Shown: positions 14,092-23,205 of the stretch, piece after piece
Position numbering within the stretch: the stretch's first letter is position 1
How the letters are laid out: the number at the start of each line of letters is the position of its first letter
Source: Planctomycetota bacterium
GTDB lineage: Bacteria; Planctomycetota; SZUA-567; H5-PLA8
Assembly: GCA_023150555.1 (NCBI GenBank)
Contig: JAKLKQ010000021.1
Location: 1 to 64,000 of the forward strand
Reading direction: 5' to 3'
DNA length: 64,000 nucleotides
The notes under the pieces: model-generated
The model's input: only the letters and a program-made list of their open reading frames with translations
Databases searched by the model: none
Told to the model about the DNA's origin: nothing
Position numbers and translations under genes: made by a program

Positions 14092-16335
14092 ATGAGCAAC
14101 ACGCCGCCCACGCCCGCCGACGAACTGCAGGGGCGTATCAAAGCCCTCGATGCGGCCGCCCTGCCCGAGGCCCAGCGTGCCGACGCCGGCGAGATGCTCA
14201 AGCGCCAAATTCACGCGCGCCTGGCCGTAACCAACCGAGCCGACACGGAAGCCTGGAACCAGGTCACCGGCAAGGCCTCGTGGGAAGCCTTCCGCGACGA
14301 ACGCATCGACCGGATGCGTGCGGCGCTGGGCCCCTTTCCCGCCCTGCCCGAATCCCTGAAGCTCGAATGCACTGGCACCGTCGACGGCGACGGCTTCACG
14401 ATCGAGAAACTCGTCTTCGAGCCCCGCGCCGGGCTGCCTGTCACTGCGCTCCTTTACGTACCCAAACCTGCGCGCAAGAAGGCACCGGCGATCGTGATCT
14501 GCCACAGCCACCACAATCCAAAGGAACAGGGCGAACTGCAAGACATGGGCATGCTCTGGGCGCGCGCGGGCGCACTGGTGCTCGTACCGGACCTGCTCCC
14601 GCACGGCGAGCGCAGCCAGAATCCCTTCGGCGGGCGCGAGGACTACTTCGCGCGCTACTGCACCAACGTGCAGCTTGATCTGATCGAGGAGAGCCTGATC
14701 GGCTGGATGGCCTGGGACCAGATGCGCTGCGTCGACGTGCTGCTGGCCAGAAAGGACGTCGACCCCAAGCGCATCGTGATGCTGGGCGCGGTCGCCGGCG
14801 GCGGCGATCCCTGCGCCGTCACCGTGGCGCTGGACGAACGCATCGCGGGCTCCGCGCCGTTCAACTTCGGCGGACCGCAGCCCGAGACGACCTACCCGCT
14901 CGATCCGAACGCCGCCGTCACCTTCAATTACGCGGGCACCGGCAGTTGGGAGACCACGCGCAACCTGCGCTTGAGCGCCCGCGACGGCTTCCTGCCGTGG
15001 ACCATCGTCGGTGCCGCCGCGCCGCGCCCGCTGAACTACGCGCACGAGTTCGCCTGGGACGAGGCCAACGATCCCGTCTGGACGCGCCTCAAGAAGATCT
15101 ACGGTTTCTATGGCGCGGAAGGCAGCCTCGCGGCACTGAAGGGCTGGGGCAAGGTCACGCTGCGCCCGCCCGAGGCCAGCCACTGCAATAACATCGGCGT
15201 TCCGCATCGCGAACAGATGTATCCGTGGCTGGAACGCTGTTTCAAGATGCCCGTGCCCGCCGAATACCAGCAGCGCATGGAGCCAGAGGCGCTGCGCTGC
15301 CTGACCGACGAGGCGAAGGCCAAACGCACCATCCGCCGCGCGCACGAGATCGCCCGCGAGACCGGCGCGAAGCAGCTCGCGACGGCCAAGGAGCGCCTCG
15401 CCAGCCGACCCGACAACGGCCGCCGCGAACGCCTGCGCGCCGACTGGGACCGCCTGCTCGGCGGAACCTCGCCCAAGAACGGCCGACAGCAGCAGAGCGA
15501 CGCGCACCGCGACGGAAACCAGGTCGTCGAGCGCCTGGTGCTCGAAACCGAGCCCGGCATCTCCGTACCGGCGCTGCTTCTGCTGCCCGCGAAGGAAGGA
15601 GCGCCCATCGCCGTCGGCATGGCGCAGGCCGGCAAGGCGTGGTTCCTGAAGGAACGCGCGGGCTTCCTGGCCGAGCTGCTGCTCAGCGGCGTCGCCGTCT
15701 GCCTTCCGGACCTCCGAGGCTGCGGCGAGACCGCGCACGGCCTCAACGACGACCGCAGCATGCGCGGGCGTGCCGCGGGGCTCAGCAGCACCGAGCAGAT
15801 GCTGGGCGGGACGCTGTTGGGCGCGCGGCTTCGCGACCTGCGCACCATCCTCAAGCACCTGCGCTCGCGCAGCGATCTGGATGCCTCGCGCGTGGCGCTG
15901 TGGGGCGAAAGCTTCGCGCAGCCCAACGCGCCGGGCTTCGCCGACACGCGCCTTAAAGGCGAGGAAGCCCCGCGCCTCGCCGAGCCCCTTGGCGCGCTGC
16001 TGGCGGTGCTGGGCGCGCTCTTCGAGGACGACGTCACCGCGGTGCTCGCACGCGGCGGCCTGGTCAGCTACGCCGCGCTGCTGGAGACGCCCTTCACCTA
16101 CATCGCGCACGATGCCAATGCGCCGGGCGCGCTGAAGGCCGGGGACCTGCCGGCCGTCGTCGCGGCGCTGGGCGGCGTGCCGATGCGCTTCGAGGGGTTC
16201 GTGGACGGGCGCAACGCCTTGGCGAGCCACGAGTTGATGAGGGAGACCTACCGCGACGCCGACGGCGTGATGGCCAGCGCGCAGTACAGTGAAGATGCCG
16301 CGTCGTGGTTGGCGCGGATGCTCAGCGGAAGTTGA
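14092..16335 (+). CDS. Double alpha/beta-hydrolase (acetyl-xylan esterase/dienelactone hydrolase-like)
   Basis: The 747-residue protein contains two hydrolase folds in tandem. The first (about 85-400) has IVICHSHHNPKEQGE as the oxyanion strand, LVPDLLPHGERS and an elbow GAVAGGGDP near residue 234, where the catalytic Ser of GxSxGG is replaced by Ala. The second (about 470-745) has VCLPDLRGCGETAHG and the elbow WGESFA near residue 607, keeping Ser. So only the C-terminal half looks able to form a normal nucleophile. No signal peptide is seen; the protein is probably cytoplasmic. It follows the exbB-exbD-CBM9 operon by about 100 bp on the same strand, suggesting a link with polysaccharide use. 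Confidence 0.75.
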   Translation: MSNTPPTPADELQGRIKALDAAALPEAQRADAGEMLKRQIHARLAVTNRADTEAWNQVTGKASWEAFRDERIDRMRAALGPFPALPESLKLECTGTVDGDGFTIEKLVFEPRAGLPVTALLYVPKPARKKAPAIVICHSHHNPKEQGELQDMGMLWARAGALVLVPDLLPHGERSQNPFGGREDYFARYCTNVQLDLIEESLIGWMAWDQMRCVDVLLARKDVDPKRIVMLGAVAGGGDPCAVTVALDERIAGSAPFNFGGPQPETTYPLDPNAAVTFNYAGTGSWETTRNLRLSARDGFLPWTIVGAAAPRPLNYAHEFAWDEANDPVWTRLKKIYGFYGAEGSLAALKGWGKVTLRPPEASHCNNIGVPHREQMYPWLERCFKMPVPAEYQQRMEPEALRCLTDEAKAKRTIRRAHEIARETGAKQLATAKERLASRPDNGRRERLRADWDRLLGGTSPKNGRQQQSDAHRDGNQVVERLVLETEPGISVPALLLLPAKEGAPIAVGMAQAGKAWFLKERAGFLAELLLSGVAVCLPDLRGCGETAHGLNDDRSMRGRAAGLSSTEQMLGGTLLGARLRDLRTILKHLRSRSDLDASRVALWGESFAQPNAPGFADTRLKGEEAPRLAEPLGALLAVLGALFEDDVTAVLARGGLVSYAALLETPFTYIAHDANAPGALKAGDLPAVVAALGGVPMRFEGFVDGRNALASHELMRETYRDADGVMASAQYSEDAASWLARMLSGS

Positions 16336-16337
16336 TT

Positions 16338-16366
16338 TTCACCACGGAGATCACAGAGGGCACAGG
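16338..16366. repeat. CACGGAGG-type intergenic repeat, copy 2
   Basis: TTCACCACGGAGATCACAGA then GGGCACAGG, starting 3 nt after the hydrolase stop codon and ending before the converging Topo VI A-like gene. It matches the copy at 8970 in the first 13 bases and in its CAC-A/G-GAGG spacing. Confidence 0.55.
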
Positions 16367-16378
16367 AAAAGCAATGCT

Positions 16379-17281
16379 TTATGTAAGCCAGTCCTTGTTT
16401 TTCAGTTTGGGCAGCAGGTATTCGTTGACCGTCCGCTCCGCTCCAATTCTCGCGACCATACATTCAATTTCGCATTTCGCGTTTTGATTCTTAAACTCAT
16501 CGAATTCACGTTGCCAAGCATTGCTTCGGAAGCAGGGGTACTTTCGCATAAACTTCAGCCGCAAATCCCAACGCCTCTTCCATCGTATCAGACACTCCTT
16601 TGAGGTTCCGCACTGCTTGTACTCATTGGCCCGCAAACCCAAAAAGCGAACATCTTTGACAGTCAACTGCGGACAGCTCAGATGCGGGGCCATCATACCA
16701 CGCTTGAGCACGGAAAAAATGTAGTAGCCCCACGTATCGTTGTCGGCGAACACATAGACAGGAATCCGAAACTGCGTAGAAAGGCGATGTAAAATTCGTC
16801 TCATCCGCCACCGTGGAATACCCATGCCGCATGCCAATACCAGATTCAGGTCCCGCCAAGCCTTGCTCTTCCAGAGACGATAAAAAACTGCGCCCTTTTC
16901 AATGAGCAGGATGCCTCTTGCGCGGCATGATTTAAATACTAGGCTGTCCTCCTCCACCCACGCAGGCAACTCGCAATTTCGCCTTTGGGAAACTTCCAAG
17001 TTCTTGGTTCGTGCATTTTCAATTTTCAGAGTCAAAGGCCCGGCCAATGCGCCTTTCCACCAACTCAAGTCGCCATGCAGTTGCTGCTCCGCTTGAACAA
17101 CATCATCGAATATAGCGAGTTCAGAATCATGAAATCTTCGATCGTCACCGTGGAACAACCGATAGACCGTATCGGCGTAGCCGCTCATCTTATCATCTGG
17201 AAAGCAATTCTTAAATTCAGGATCATATAGCGTTCGTTTGGGCATTCGGTCGCGGGGCGGCTTCCTCTTCTTGCGCGCCAT
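16379..17281 (-). CDS. Orphan Spo11/topoisomerase VI subunit A-like protein (Toprim domain)
   Basis: The 300-residue protein matches the C-terminal half of Topo VI A/Spo11. It has LLIEKGAVFYRL (Toprim Glu128), GIPRWRMRRILHRL, PVYVFADNDTWGYYIFSVLK (metal-binding D180/D182, DNDTWG for the usual DADPYG) and VRFLGL. The end, CEIECMVARIGAERTVNEYL then PKLKNKDWL, fits the family's KAEIEAL...YLPxKLxxKDW. The N-terminal 100 residues are short and lack the family's R-x-x-Y-Y catalytic tyrosine motif, so DNA cleavage by itself is doubtful. No topoisomerase VI subunit B or GHKL ATPase lies nearby. Base composition is lower in GC than the neighbours, suggesting transfer. A defence or repair role is possible but unproven. 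Confidence 0.7.
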   Translation of the reverse strand: MARKKRKPPRDRMPKRTLYDPEFKNCFPDDKMSGYADTVYRLFHGDDRRFHDSELAIFDDVVQAEQQLHGDLSWWKGALAGPLTLKIENARTKNLEVSQRRNCELPAWVEEDSLVFKSCRARGILLIEKGAVFYRLWKSKAWRDLNLVLACGMGIPRWRMRRILHRLSTQFRIPVYVFADNDTWGYYIFSVLKRGMMAPHLSCPQLTVKDVRFLGLRANEYKQCGTSKECLIRWKRRWDLRLKFMRKYPCFRSNAWQREFDEFKNQNAKCEIECMVARIGAERTVNEYLLPKLKNKDWLT

Positions 17282-17321
17282 AACCTACCCCGCATTCCAA
17301 CCCAAAACCCAAAATCGGGCA

Positions 17322-18137
17322 TCACTCGCCCGGCACGCCCTCGGGGCGCTTGGCGGGCTCGATCAGGCCTTCCCACGGGCTTGAGGCGGTGGCGTATAGT
17401 TTCTTCGGGATGCGTCCGCTGCGCGCGGCCAGGTAGCCGCTTTCGCAGGCCAAGCCCATCGCGCGCGCCATTGCGACGGGGTCCTTCGCGTGCGCGACGC
17501 CGGTGTTCAGCAGCACGCCTTCGGCGCCCAGCTCCATCGCCAGCGTCACGTCACTGGCCGTGCCGACGCCCGCGTCGACGATCACCGGAACCTTGATGGT
17601 CTCGAGGATGATGCGGATGTTGTTGGGATTCAGGATGCCCTGCCCGCTGCCGATAGGGCTGCCGGCCGGCATCACGCTGGCCGCGCCGGCTTCCTCGATG
17701 CGCCGCGCCATGACCGGATCGTCGCTGGTGTAGCAGAGCACCGTGAAGCCTTCCTTGGCCAGGATCTTCGTCGCTTCCAGCGTGCCCAGCGGGTCGGGCA
17801 GCAGGGTCTTCTTGTCGGCGAGGACCTCGAGCTTGACCCAGTCCACGTCCAGGGCCTCGCGCGCCAGCCGCGCGCTGCGCACCGCGTCCTCGACGCTGAA
17901 GCACCCCGCCGTGTTGGGCAGGATCACGTACTTCTTGGGATCGATGTAGTCGAGGAGCGCCTCGGCGTGCTTCTGCCCCATCTCCACGCGCCGCACCGCG
18001 ACGGTGACCGCGTGGCAGCCGCTGGCGGCAAGCGCATCGCGCATGATCTCCAGCGTGGGATACTTGCCCGTGCCGAGGAACAAGCGCGATTTCAACGTGT
18101 ACTTGCCGATCTTGAATGCGTTGTAGGACATGCGCAT
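17322..18137 (-). CDS. thiG: Thiazole synthase
   Basis: ThiG makes the thiazole phosphate of thiamine from deoxyxylulose phosphate, dehydroglycine or iminoglycine and ThiS-thiocarboxylate. The sequence has [40 protein letters not shown], the Schiff-base Lys region [30 protein letters not shown] (phosphate site) and [20 protein letters not shown], all classical. Length (271) is normal. The first ATG at 18137 overlaps the thiS stop by 1 nt; a second ATG at 18131 (MSYNAFK) is equally likely. It is co-transcribed with thiS. Confidence 0.95.
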   Translation of the reverse strand: MRMSYNAFKIGKYTLKSRLFLGTGKYPTLEIMRDALAASGCHAVTVAVRRVEMGQKHAEALLDYIDPKKYVILPNTAGCFSVEDAVRSARLAREALDVDWVKLEVLADKKTLLPDPLGTLEATKILAKEGFTVLCYTSDDPVMARRIEEAGAASVMPAGSPIGSGQGILNPNNIRIILETIKVPVIVDAGVGTASDVTLAMELGAEGVLLNTGVAHAKDPVAMARAMGLACESGYLAARSGRIPKKLYATASSPWEGLIEPAKRPEGVPGE

Positions 18138-18337
18138 CAGCCTCCGCCAACGAACGTCACGATCTCCACGCGGTCGCCTTCGCGCAGGACCGTCCTGGCC
18201 CAGGCCTGCTTGACGACCAGCTCCTTGTTCACTTCCACGGCGACGCGCTTGGCGCCCAGCGCCAGGTGCTCGACCAGCGCCGCGACGTCGGCGCCCTCGG
18301 GCAGCTGCAGCTCTTTTCCGTTCACGCTCAGCGTCAT
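18137..18337 (-). CDS. thiS: Sulfur carrier protein ThiS
   Basis: A 66-residue ubiquitin-like carrier. It starts [20 protein letters not shown], contains [10 protein letters not shown] and [13 protein letters not shown], and ends in the Gly-Gly tail that ThiF adenylates and that receives sulfur. One extra Gly follows the usual GG. It lies directly before thiG, forming a two-gene thiamine operon. No thiF or thiH is in this window. Confidence 0.93.
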   Translation of the reverse strand: MTLSVNGKELQLPEGADVAALVEHLALGAKRVAVEVNKELVVKQAWARTVLREGDRVEIVTFVGGG

Positions 18338-18515
18338 GGCCGCTTCCTCCCCCGGAATTGTAGTGCCGCCGCCGCCAAAAAACAGTTCATCCGGCTGCCC
18401 TAACCTTTTGCCGTGCCTAGGGTAGAATATTCACGAAACCGCGTGCGCGGGCTCGCATCAAAGCCCTTGGGAGATACCGTAACATCCGTAAACCTTTGAA
18501 ACGGAGGTCGGCATC

Positions 18516-19271
18516 ATGCGATTGGAAAGTGAACTCACAGGCACCTTGACGGTCCTGGCCCTGGCCGCTGTCCTTCATGCTGCCGGCGAGGAACCCAACG
18601 CTACGGCTAAGTTCCTTGGTCCCGAAGCGGATTGGGCCAAGTGCTCGATCCAGTTGCAGGACATTCATGGGCTGTGGGGCGGTCATGAGATAACCGTTTC
18701 GGGCACAGGCGCCTGTAGCGTCCGAACCAGGAAAGGAAGGGACGAATTAACGCGAGACATCGCCCTTCCAGTGACGGAGTGCGCCGACCTTTTGCGCATG
18801 GCCATCAAGCACGATCTGGTATCGTTAAAGATCCGCGAGCGTCCTGGCGTGCCCGACGAGACGCGCCCCTCCATCGTCCTCAAGAATTCCGAAGGCAAGG
18901 AATTCAAGATCGCCAAATGGGGCGGCGACAAGGAACCCCGGTTCGACGCGGTTTACCAGACCCTGTTCGCCTTGGCAGACCGCAAATCCCAGGCCCTGGG
19001 CGAGAAGGAGATCGCCGCGAAGGCCAAGGAAATCGCCTGGAGGCGTTGGCAAGAGCAAATGGGCAAAGAGTGGAATGCGGAAAAGAACGGGAAGCCCGGC
19101 TGCCTGAAGAAGGAACCCACAGTCGAAGCCGATGGCGAGCACAAGGGCCAATGGATCGTCAAATTCGAAGACATTAGGCCTCGGCCCGCCGGCGACAACT
19201 GGGTGCGCCTGAAACTGGACGCCCAGGGCAACGAGGTAGGCAAGGCCGACATCGCCTGGTCTCGGGAATAG
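18516..19271 (+). CDS. Hypothetical secreted protein, 251 residues
   Basis: The ATG at 18516 is preceded by GGAGG. The N-terminus (LTVLALAAVLHAAG) looks like a signal peptide. The rest is soluble and charged, with two Cys (ADWAKCSIQL, GTGACSVRTR) and a third in GKPGCLKKEP, and a C-terminal beta-like segment (WIVKFEDIRPRPAGDNWVRL). No family was recognised. It is a single gene facing away from thiS and followed 45 bp later by the glycosyltransferase gene. Confidence 0.65.
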   Translation: MRLESELTGTLTVLALAAVLHAAGEEPNATAKFLGPEADWAKCSIQLQDIHGLWGGHEITVSGTGACSVRTRKGRDELTRDIALPVTECADLLRMAIKHDLVSLKIRERPGVPDETRPSIVLKNSEGKEFKIAKWGGDKEPRFDAVYQTLFALADRKSQALGEKEIAAKAKEIAWRRWQEQMGKEWNAEKNGKPGCLKKEPTVEADGEHKGQWIVKFEDIRPRPAGDNWVRLKLDAQGNEVGKADIAWSRE

Positions 19272-19316
19272 TAAAAACATCCGGCGAACGAGCGCGGCGG
19301 TCATTAGAATCGAGGC

Positions 19317-20546
19317 ATGCCAGATCCCGGCGCTGCGCCGCCCGCCCCGTACTCCGGCCCGGTCAAGGTCCTGCACCTGGCCGCCGCCGACAGCATGCTC
19401 TTCCCCATCCTCCGCGACCAGTTGGTGTACCTGCGCGGCCTGGGCTACCAGATCCACACCGCGAGCATCGACGGGCCCCTGGCACACCGGCTGCGCGACG
19501 AGGACCGCTTTTCCTGGACCGCATTGCCGTTGACACGCACCATCGACATGCGCCAGGATTGGCGCGCAGTGAAGTTCATCGAGGAACTCTGCGCGAAGGA
19601 ACGCTTCGACATCGTCCACACGCACACGCCCAAGGGCAACGTCGTGGGGCAGCTTGCGGCGCGGCGCGCGCGCGTGCCGGTGGTGCTGCAGACGCTGCAC
19701 GGCTTCTACTTTCACGAGCGCATGGGCTGGCTGAAGCGCCGAATCTGGATCGCCGTCGAACGCTTCAGCGCGTCCAACGGCGACTTCGTGCTCTGCCAGA
19801 ACCCCGAAGACGTCGAGACGGCCGTGCGCGAGCGCATCGTCCCGCGCGAGAAGATCGCGCTGCTGGGCAACGGCATCGACCTGGACCGCTTCCGCCCCGC
19901 GTTGCTCTCCGCCGACGCCCGTGCCGAGCTGCGCAAGGAGTTGAAGATCCCCGCCGAGGCGCTGGTCGTGGGCATGAGCGCCCGCTTCGTAAAAGAGAAG
20001 GGCCTGCCGGAGTTCCTCGCCGCCGGAAAACGGTTGCTCGCGAAGCACGAGCGTCTGCACCTTCTTCTGGTGGGTCTAAAGTTGGACAGCGAGCGCGCCA
20101 CAGAAGTCTGCAATCCGCTCGCGCAGGACTTTCCGCCCGAGCGACTGACCGTGCTGGCCGACCGCAACGACATGCCGCGCCTGTACGTGTGCATGGACGT
20201 ACACGTACTGCCGTCGCACCGCGAGGGCTTTCCGCGCGCGCTGATGGAAGGCGCCGCCAGCGGCCTGCCGCAGGTGGCGACGGATATTCGCGGTTGCCGG
20301 CAGTGCATCGAACCCGGCGCGACGGGCTCGCTGGTTCCGGTAAACGACGCGGAAAAACTGGCCGAAGCCATCGGCGCGCTTCTGGAGGACCCCAACTTAC
20401 GCAAGCGCCTCGGCGCGGCCGCGCGCGCGAAGGCCGAACGCGAATTCGACCAGCGCAAGGTCTTTACGCTCGTCGCCGAGACTTACGCGCGGCTGCTGCG
20501 CGCAAAGATGCCCGGCCGTCCGGTCCCCGGCGGCGCCTCTCCATGA
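19317..20546 (+). CDS. Family 4 glycosyltransferase (GT-B)
   Basis: The 409-residue protein has both GT-B halves. The N-terminal half has FDIVHTHTPKGNVVGQLAAR and LQTLHGFYFHERMGW. The C-terminal donor-binding half has LLGNGIDLDRFRP, VVGMSARFVKEKGLPEFLAA, VLPSHREGFPRALMEGAASG (the E-x7-E motif) and ATDIRGCRQCIEPG. It is likely to transfer a sugar from a nucleotide donor during cell-surface polysaccharide synthesis. No signal peptide is seen; it is cytoplasmic. It overlaps the next gene by 4 nt. Confidence 0.88.
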   Translation: MPDPGAAPPAPYSGPVKVLHLAAADSMLFPILRDQLVYLRGLGYQIHTASIDGPLAHRLRDEDRFSWTALPLTRTIDMRQDWRAVKFIEELCAKERFDIVHTHTPKGNVVGQLAARRARVPVVLQTLHGFYFHERMGWLKRRIWIAVERFSASNGDFVLCQNPEDVETAVRERIVPREKIALLGNGIDLDRFRPALLSADARAELRKELKIPAEALVVGMSARFVKEKGLPEFLAAGKRLLAKHERLHLLLVGLKLDSERATEVCNPLAQDFPPERLTVLADRNDMPRLYVCMDVHVLPSHREGFPRALMEGAASGLPQVATDIRGCRQCIEPGATGSLVPVNDAEKLAEAIGALLEDPNLRKRLGAAARAKAEREFDQRKVFTLVAETYARLLRAKMPGRPVPGGASP

Positions 20547-21415
20547 ACGCCGAACGCCTCTTCGATGGCCCGATCATCCACACCGGCCTCTGCGCTTCGA
20601 TCGGGACGAACATCAACGGCCCGTCGCTGATCTGCGTTCCGGACTGGCTGCCGAATCCGCTGGGCCGTTACTACCTCTACTTCGCGCACCACCAGGGGCT
20701 TTACATACGCCTAGCGTACGCCAACCGCCTGGAAGGCCCCTGGCGCATCCACGAACCCGGCACGCTGCAACTGGCGGAGTCCCACTGCATCAAACACGTG
20801 GCCTCGCCGGACCTCCACATCGACGACGAACGCCGTGAGATCCGCATGTACTACCACGGCCCGGTGCCGGAGGGCGACCAGCGCAGCAAAGTCGCGCTGA
20901 GCAAGGACGGGCTGCGTTTCCAGGCGCGTAAGGAAGCCCTAGGCATGCCGTACTTCCGCGTCTTCCGCTGGCGCGGCGCGTACTACGCGGTGGGCATGAC
21001 GATCAAGAACTCCGGACTGCTCTATCGCTCGCAGGACGGGCTGACCGGCTTTGAGCCCGGCCCCTACCCCTTCGTGCCGCACCAGCGCCATACCACGGTG
21101 CTGCTACGCGGCGACACGCTGCACGTCTTCTATTCGATCGTATTCCAAGCGCCTGAGCACATCGTCTGTTCGACGATCGATCTCTCCGGCGATTGGAAAA
21201 GGTGGCAGGCCTTGCCACCCGTCTCGGTGCTCAAACCCGATCGCGACTGGGAGGGCGCCGACTGCCCACAGGAAGCCTCCAAGTACGGTGCGATCCACCA
21301 GCGCGCATGGCAGCTGCGCGACCCGGGTATCTTCGAGGAATACGGGCGCACGTACCTGCTCTACTCGGTGGCAGGCGAAGCCGGCATCGCAATTGCCGAA
21401 CTCAAGGATATTTGA
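20543..21415 (+). CDS. Five-bladed beta-propeller protein, glycoside hydrolase-like
   Basis: The ATG at 20543 lies in the ATGA overlap with the glycosyltransferase stop, giving a 290-residue protein. Repeats such as GRYYLYFAHHQGLYIRLAYA, EGPWRIHEPGTL, RRGAYYAVG-like and RTYLLYSVAGEAGIAIAEL follow the pattern of GH43/GH32-type propellers. There is no signal peptide. Catalytic acids of GH43 cannot be assigned with confidence. Coupled translation with the glycosyltransferase suggests both act on the same glycan. Confidence 0.65.
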   Translation: MNAERLFDGPIIHTGLCASIGTNINGPSLICVPDWLPNPLGRYYLYFAHHQGLYIRLAYANRLEGPWRIHEPGTLQLAESHCIKHVASPDLHIDDERREIRMYYHGPVPEGDQRSKVALSKDGLRFQARKEALGMPYFRVFRWRGAYYAVGMTIKNSGLLYRSQDGLTGFEPGPYPFVPHQRHTTVLLRGDTLHVFYSIVFQAPEHIVCSTIDLSGDWKRWQALPPVSVLKPDRDWEGADCPQEASKYGAIHQRAWQLRDPGIFEEYGRTYLLYSVAGEAGIAIAELKDI

Positions 21416-21418
21416 ACC

Positions 21419-22267
21419 CTACTTCCGGCGCAGTACCCTCTTCTGCAACGCAGAGTGAAGGGCCGTTCCGTTGCTGGCCAGGATGTGCTTCGCGCCCGGC
21501 CGCCACGCGCGGTTGTCCCAGTCGGTGAAGCGCCCACCGGCCTCGCGCACCAGCAGCGCGCCCGCGGCGTGGTCCCAGGCATTGCGCCCGTTGGCCAGCA
21601 CGGCGTCGACCTGCCCGCAGGCGAGCTGCGCGTAGTCGACGGCCGAGCCCGCGCGGCAGCATTCGCGACAACTCGTGATCGCGCGCGCGTACACGCGCCC
21701 TCCTTCGCGACGGCGCGCGGGCGGCTTGGAGCTGTGGATCGCGACGACCGCTTCGCCGATGCGGTTCGTACGGCTGACGTGCGCGCGGCCTTTCCTTTTG
21801 TGAATCGTATTCAGTCGCCAGGCACCCCGCCCCAGCCCGGCCCAGACCAGTTCGCCCGTGCACGGCAGGTAGATCGCCGCGGCCAGCAGTTCGCCGCGCG
21901 CGCGGTCTTCCAGCGCGGCCATGGTGCCGAAGAGCGCCGAGCCTTTGCGGTGGAAGACGGTGCCGTCCAGCGAATCGAGGTGCCAGGCGAAGCGCGCGCC
22001 GCTCTCACGGCGGTGCTGCTCCTCCTCCACCAGCAGGTCGTGGCCCCGGCAAGCGCGGCCGATCACGCGCACCAGCGCCGCGGCGCTGGCCAGGTCGGCG
22101 GCGGTCTGGATGTCGCGGCTGGCGCGGGGGCCTTTCGCAACGTCGCGGTCCGTCCGGCGGCCGAGGTGAAAACCGAGCAGCACCTTTCCCGAAGCGAGCA
22201 CCGCGGCCTTGGCAAAGCGCGTCCAGGCATCGATCTGTCGGGCCGTGGCGCGTGTGGGCTTGGGCAT
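21419..22267 (-). CDS. Inositol monophosphatase-family phosphatase
   Basis: The 282-residue protein carries the Mg-dependent IMPase signature: LLVEEEQ (metal Glu), HLDSLDGT (D-x-x-D-G-T, here LDSLDGT rather than the common IDPLDGT) and WDHAAGALLVREAGGRF (WDxAAG with metal Asp). GELVWAGLGRGAWRLN is the usual mid-protein segment. Substrate could be inositol phosphate, PAP/PAPS (CysQ) or a sugar bisphosphate. It starts 14 nt after the stop of the AraC/PocR regulator gene on the same strand, so the two are probably co-transcribed. Confidence 0.85.
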   Translation of the reverse strand: MPKPTRATARQIDAWTRFAKAAVLASGKVLLGFHLGRRTDRDVAKGPRASRDIQTAADLASAAALVRVIGRACRGHDLLVEEEQHRRESGARFAWHLDSLDGTVFHRKGSALFGTMAALEDRARGELLAAAIYLPCTGELVWAGLGRGAWRLNTIHKRKGRAHVSRTNRIGEAVVAIHSSKPPARRREGGRVYARAITSCRECCRAGSAVDYAQLACGQVDAVLANGRNAWDHAAGALLVREAGGRFTDWDNRAWRPGAKHILASNGTALHSALQKRVLRRK

Positions 22268-22281
22268 CGGTCCGGCTCCCT

Positions 22282-23205
22282 TCAGGCCTTGGCGAACTTG
22301 CGGCGGTACGCCTGCGGGCTGCGCCCCGTCTTGGCGCTGAAGATGCGGCTGAAAAAGTTGGGGTCCTCGTAGCCGACGCGCCGCGCCACGTCGCCGACCG
22401 GCAGCGGCGTCATCGCCAGCAGGTTCTTGGCGCGCTCCATGCGCAGGCGTAACAATCGATCGCGGAAGCTCTCGCCTTCCGTCTGCGTGAAGAGGTGACT
22501 CAGGCGCGACGGACTCAGGTGCACGCGCTCGGCGATCTCTTCCAGGCTGAGCGGCTGCTCGAGATGCTCGACCATCAGCGCCAGCGCCTGTTCGACGGGC
22601 GTGCGCTTCTTGGATGCCACGGCGCGCGTGATCGACTGCGCAGCGGCCTGCGCGGCGGCGTGATCCGCGAGGGCGCTCAGCAAGCGCGAGAGCGCGGCGA
22701 GTTTTTCGCGGTCGGCAGGCGGGCGGCGCTTGAGCAGGCGCTCCATGACGGAGGGCTCCTGCTCGAGCTGCTTCCAGCGCTCGCGCACGGCGCGCTTATC
22801 CTGCGCGGTGAGGCTCACCGGGCGCGCCTGGCCACCAAAGAGCGTCCCGACGTGGCGGCCCTCGACGACCACCGGCACGACGACTTCCTCCAGGCCGCCG
22901 TGGCAGCGCCAGCGGAAGGCACGGCGCAGCTTGCCGGCGCGGCGGTTGGCGCGGTTCATGTCGCAGGCGCGGCAGGCGGCGGTGCCGGCCTCGGTGCTCT
23001 TGAGCTGCTCGCAGAAGTCGCAGGTGTGGCTGCGCGTGGGCTCGATGTGCTGCGGCGCAGGCGGCGCGCCGCCGTCCTCGGGGGTGATGCGAGGCATGCG
23101 TCCGACGTTGTGAAAGGCCACGCCGAAACCGGTGAGGCGCTCGAGGTCCTCCATGGCGCTCTGGAGGTCGAAGGCAGCGCCTGGCGCGGGGTCCTTGGCG
23201 GGCAT
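22282..23205 (-). CDS. AraC-family regulator with N-terminal PocR-type sensor domain
   Basis: The ATG at 23205 gives 307 residues. The N-terminal half is PocR-like with clustered Cys (CDFCEQLKSTEAGTAACRAC, likely metal or ligand binding) and WRCHGGLEEVVVPVVVEGRH plus VGTLFGGQ. The C-terminal 100 residues form the double HTH of AraC: LSLEEIAERVHLSPSRLSHL and VGDVARRVGYEDPNFFSRIF then GRSPQAYRRKF. PocR domains sense small hydrocarbon-type ligands in propanediol use and related systems. The target is unknown; the downstream IMPase gene and the divergent cimA are candidates. Confidence 0.85.
   Translation of the reverse strand: MPAKDPAPGAAFDLQSAMEDLERLTGFGVAFHNVGRMPRITPEDGGAPPAPQHIEPTRSHTCDFCEQLKSTEAGTAACRACDMNRANRRAGKLRRAFRWRCHGGLEEVVVPVVVEGRHVGTLFGGQARPVSLTAQDKRAVRERWKQLEQEPSVMERLLKRRPPADREKLAALSRLLSALADHAAAQAAAQSITRAVASKKRTPVEQALALMVEHLEQPLSLEEIAERVHLSPSRLSHLFTQTEGESFRDRLLRLRMERAKNLLAMTPLPVGDVARRVGYEDPNFFSRIFSAKTGRSPQAYRRKFAKA

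Noticed and set aside
14035..16230. 731-codon minus-strand open frame opposite the double hydrolase
   Set aside because: Low-complexity antisense composition; the plus strand carries recognisable hydrolase motifs.
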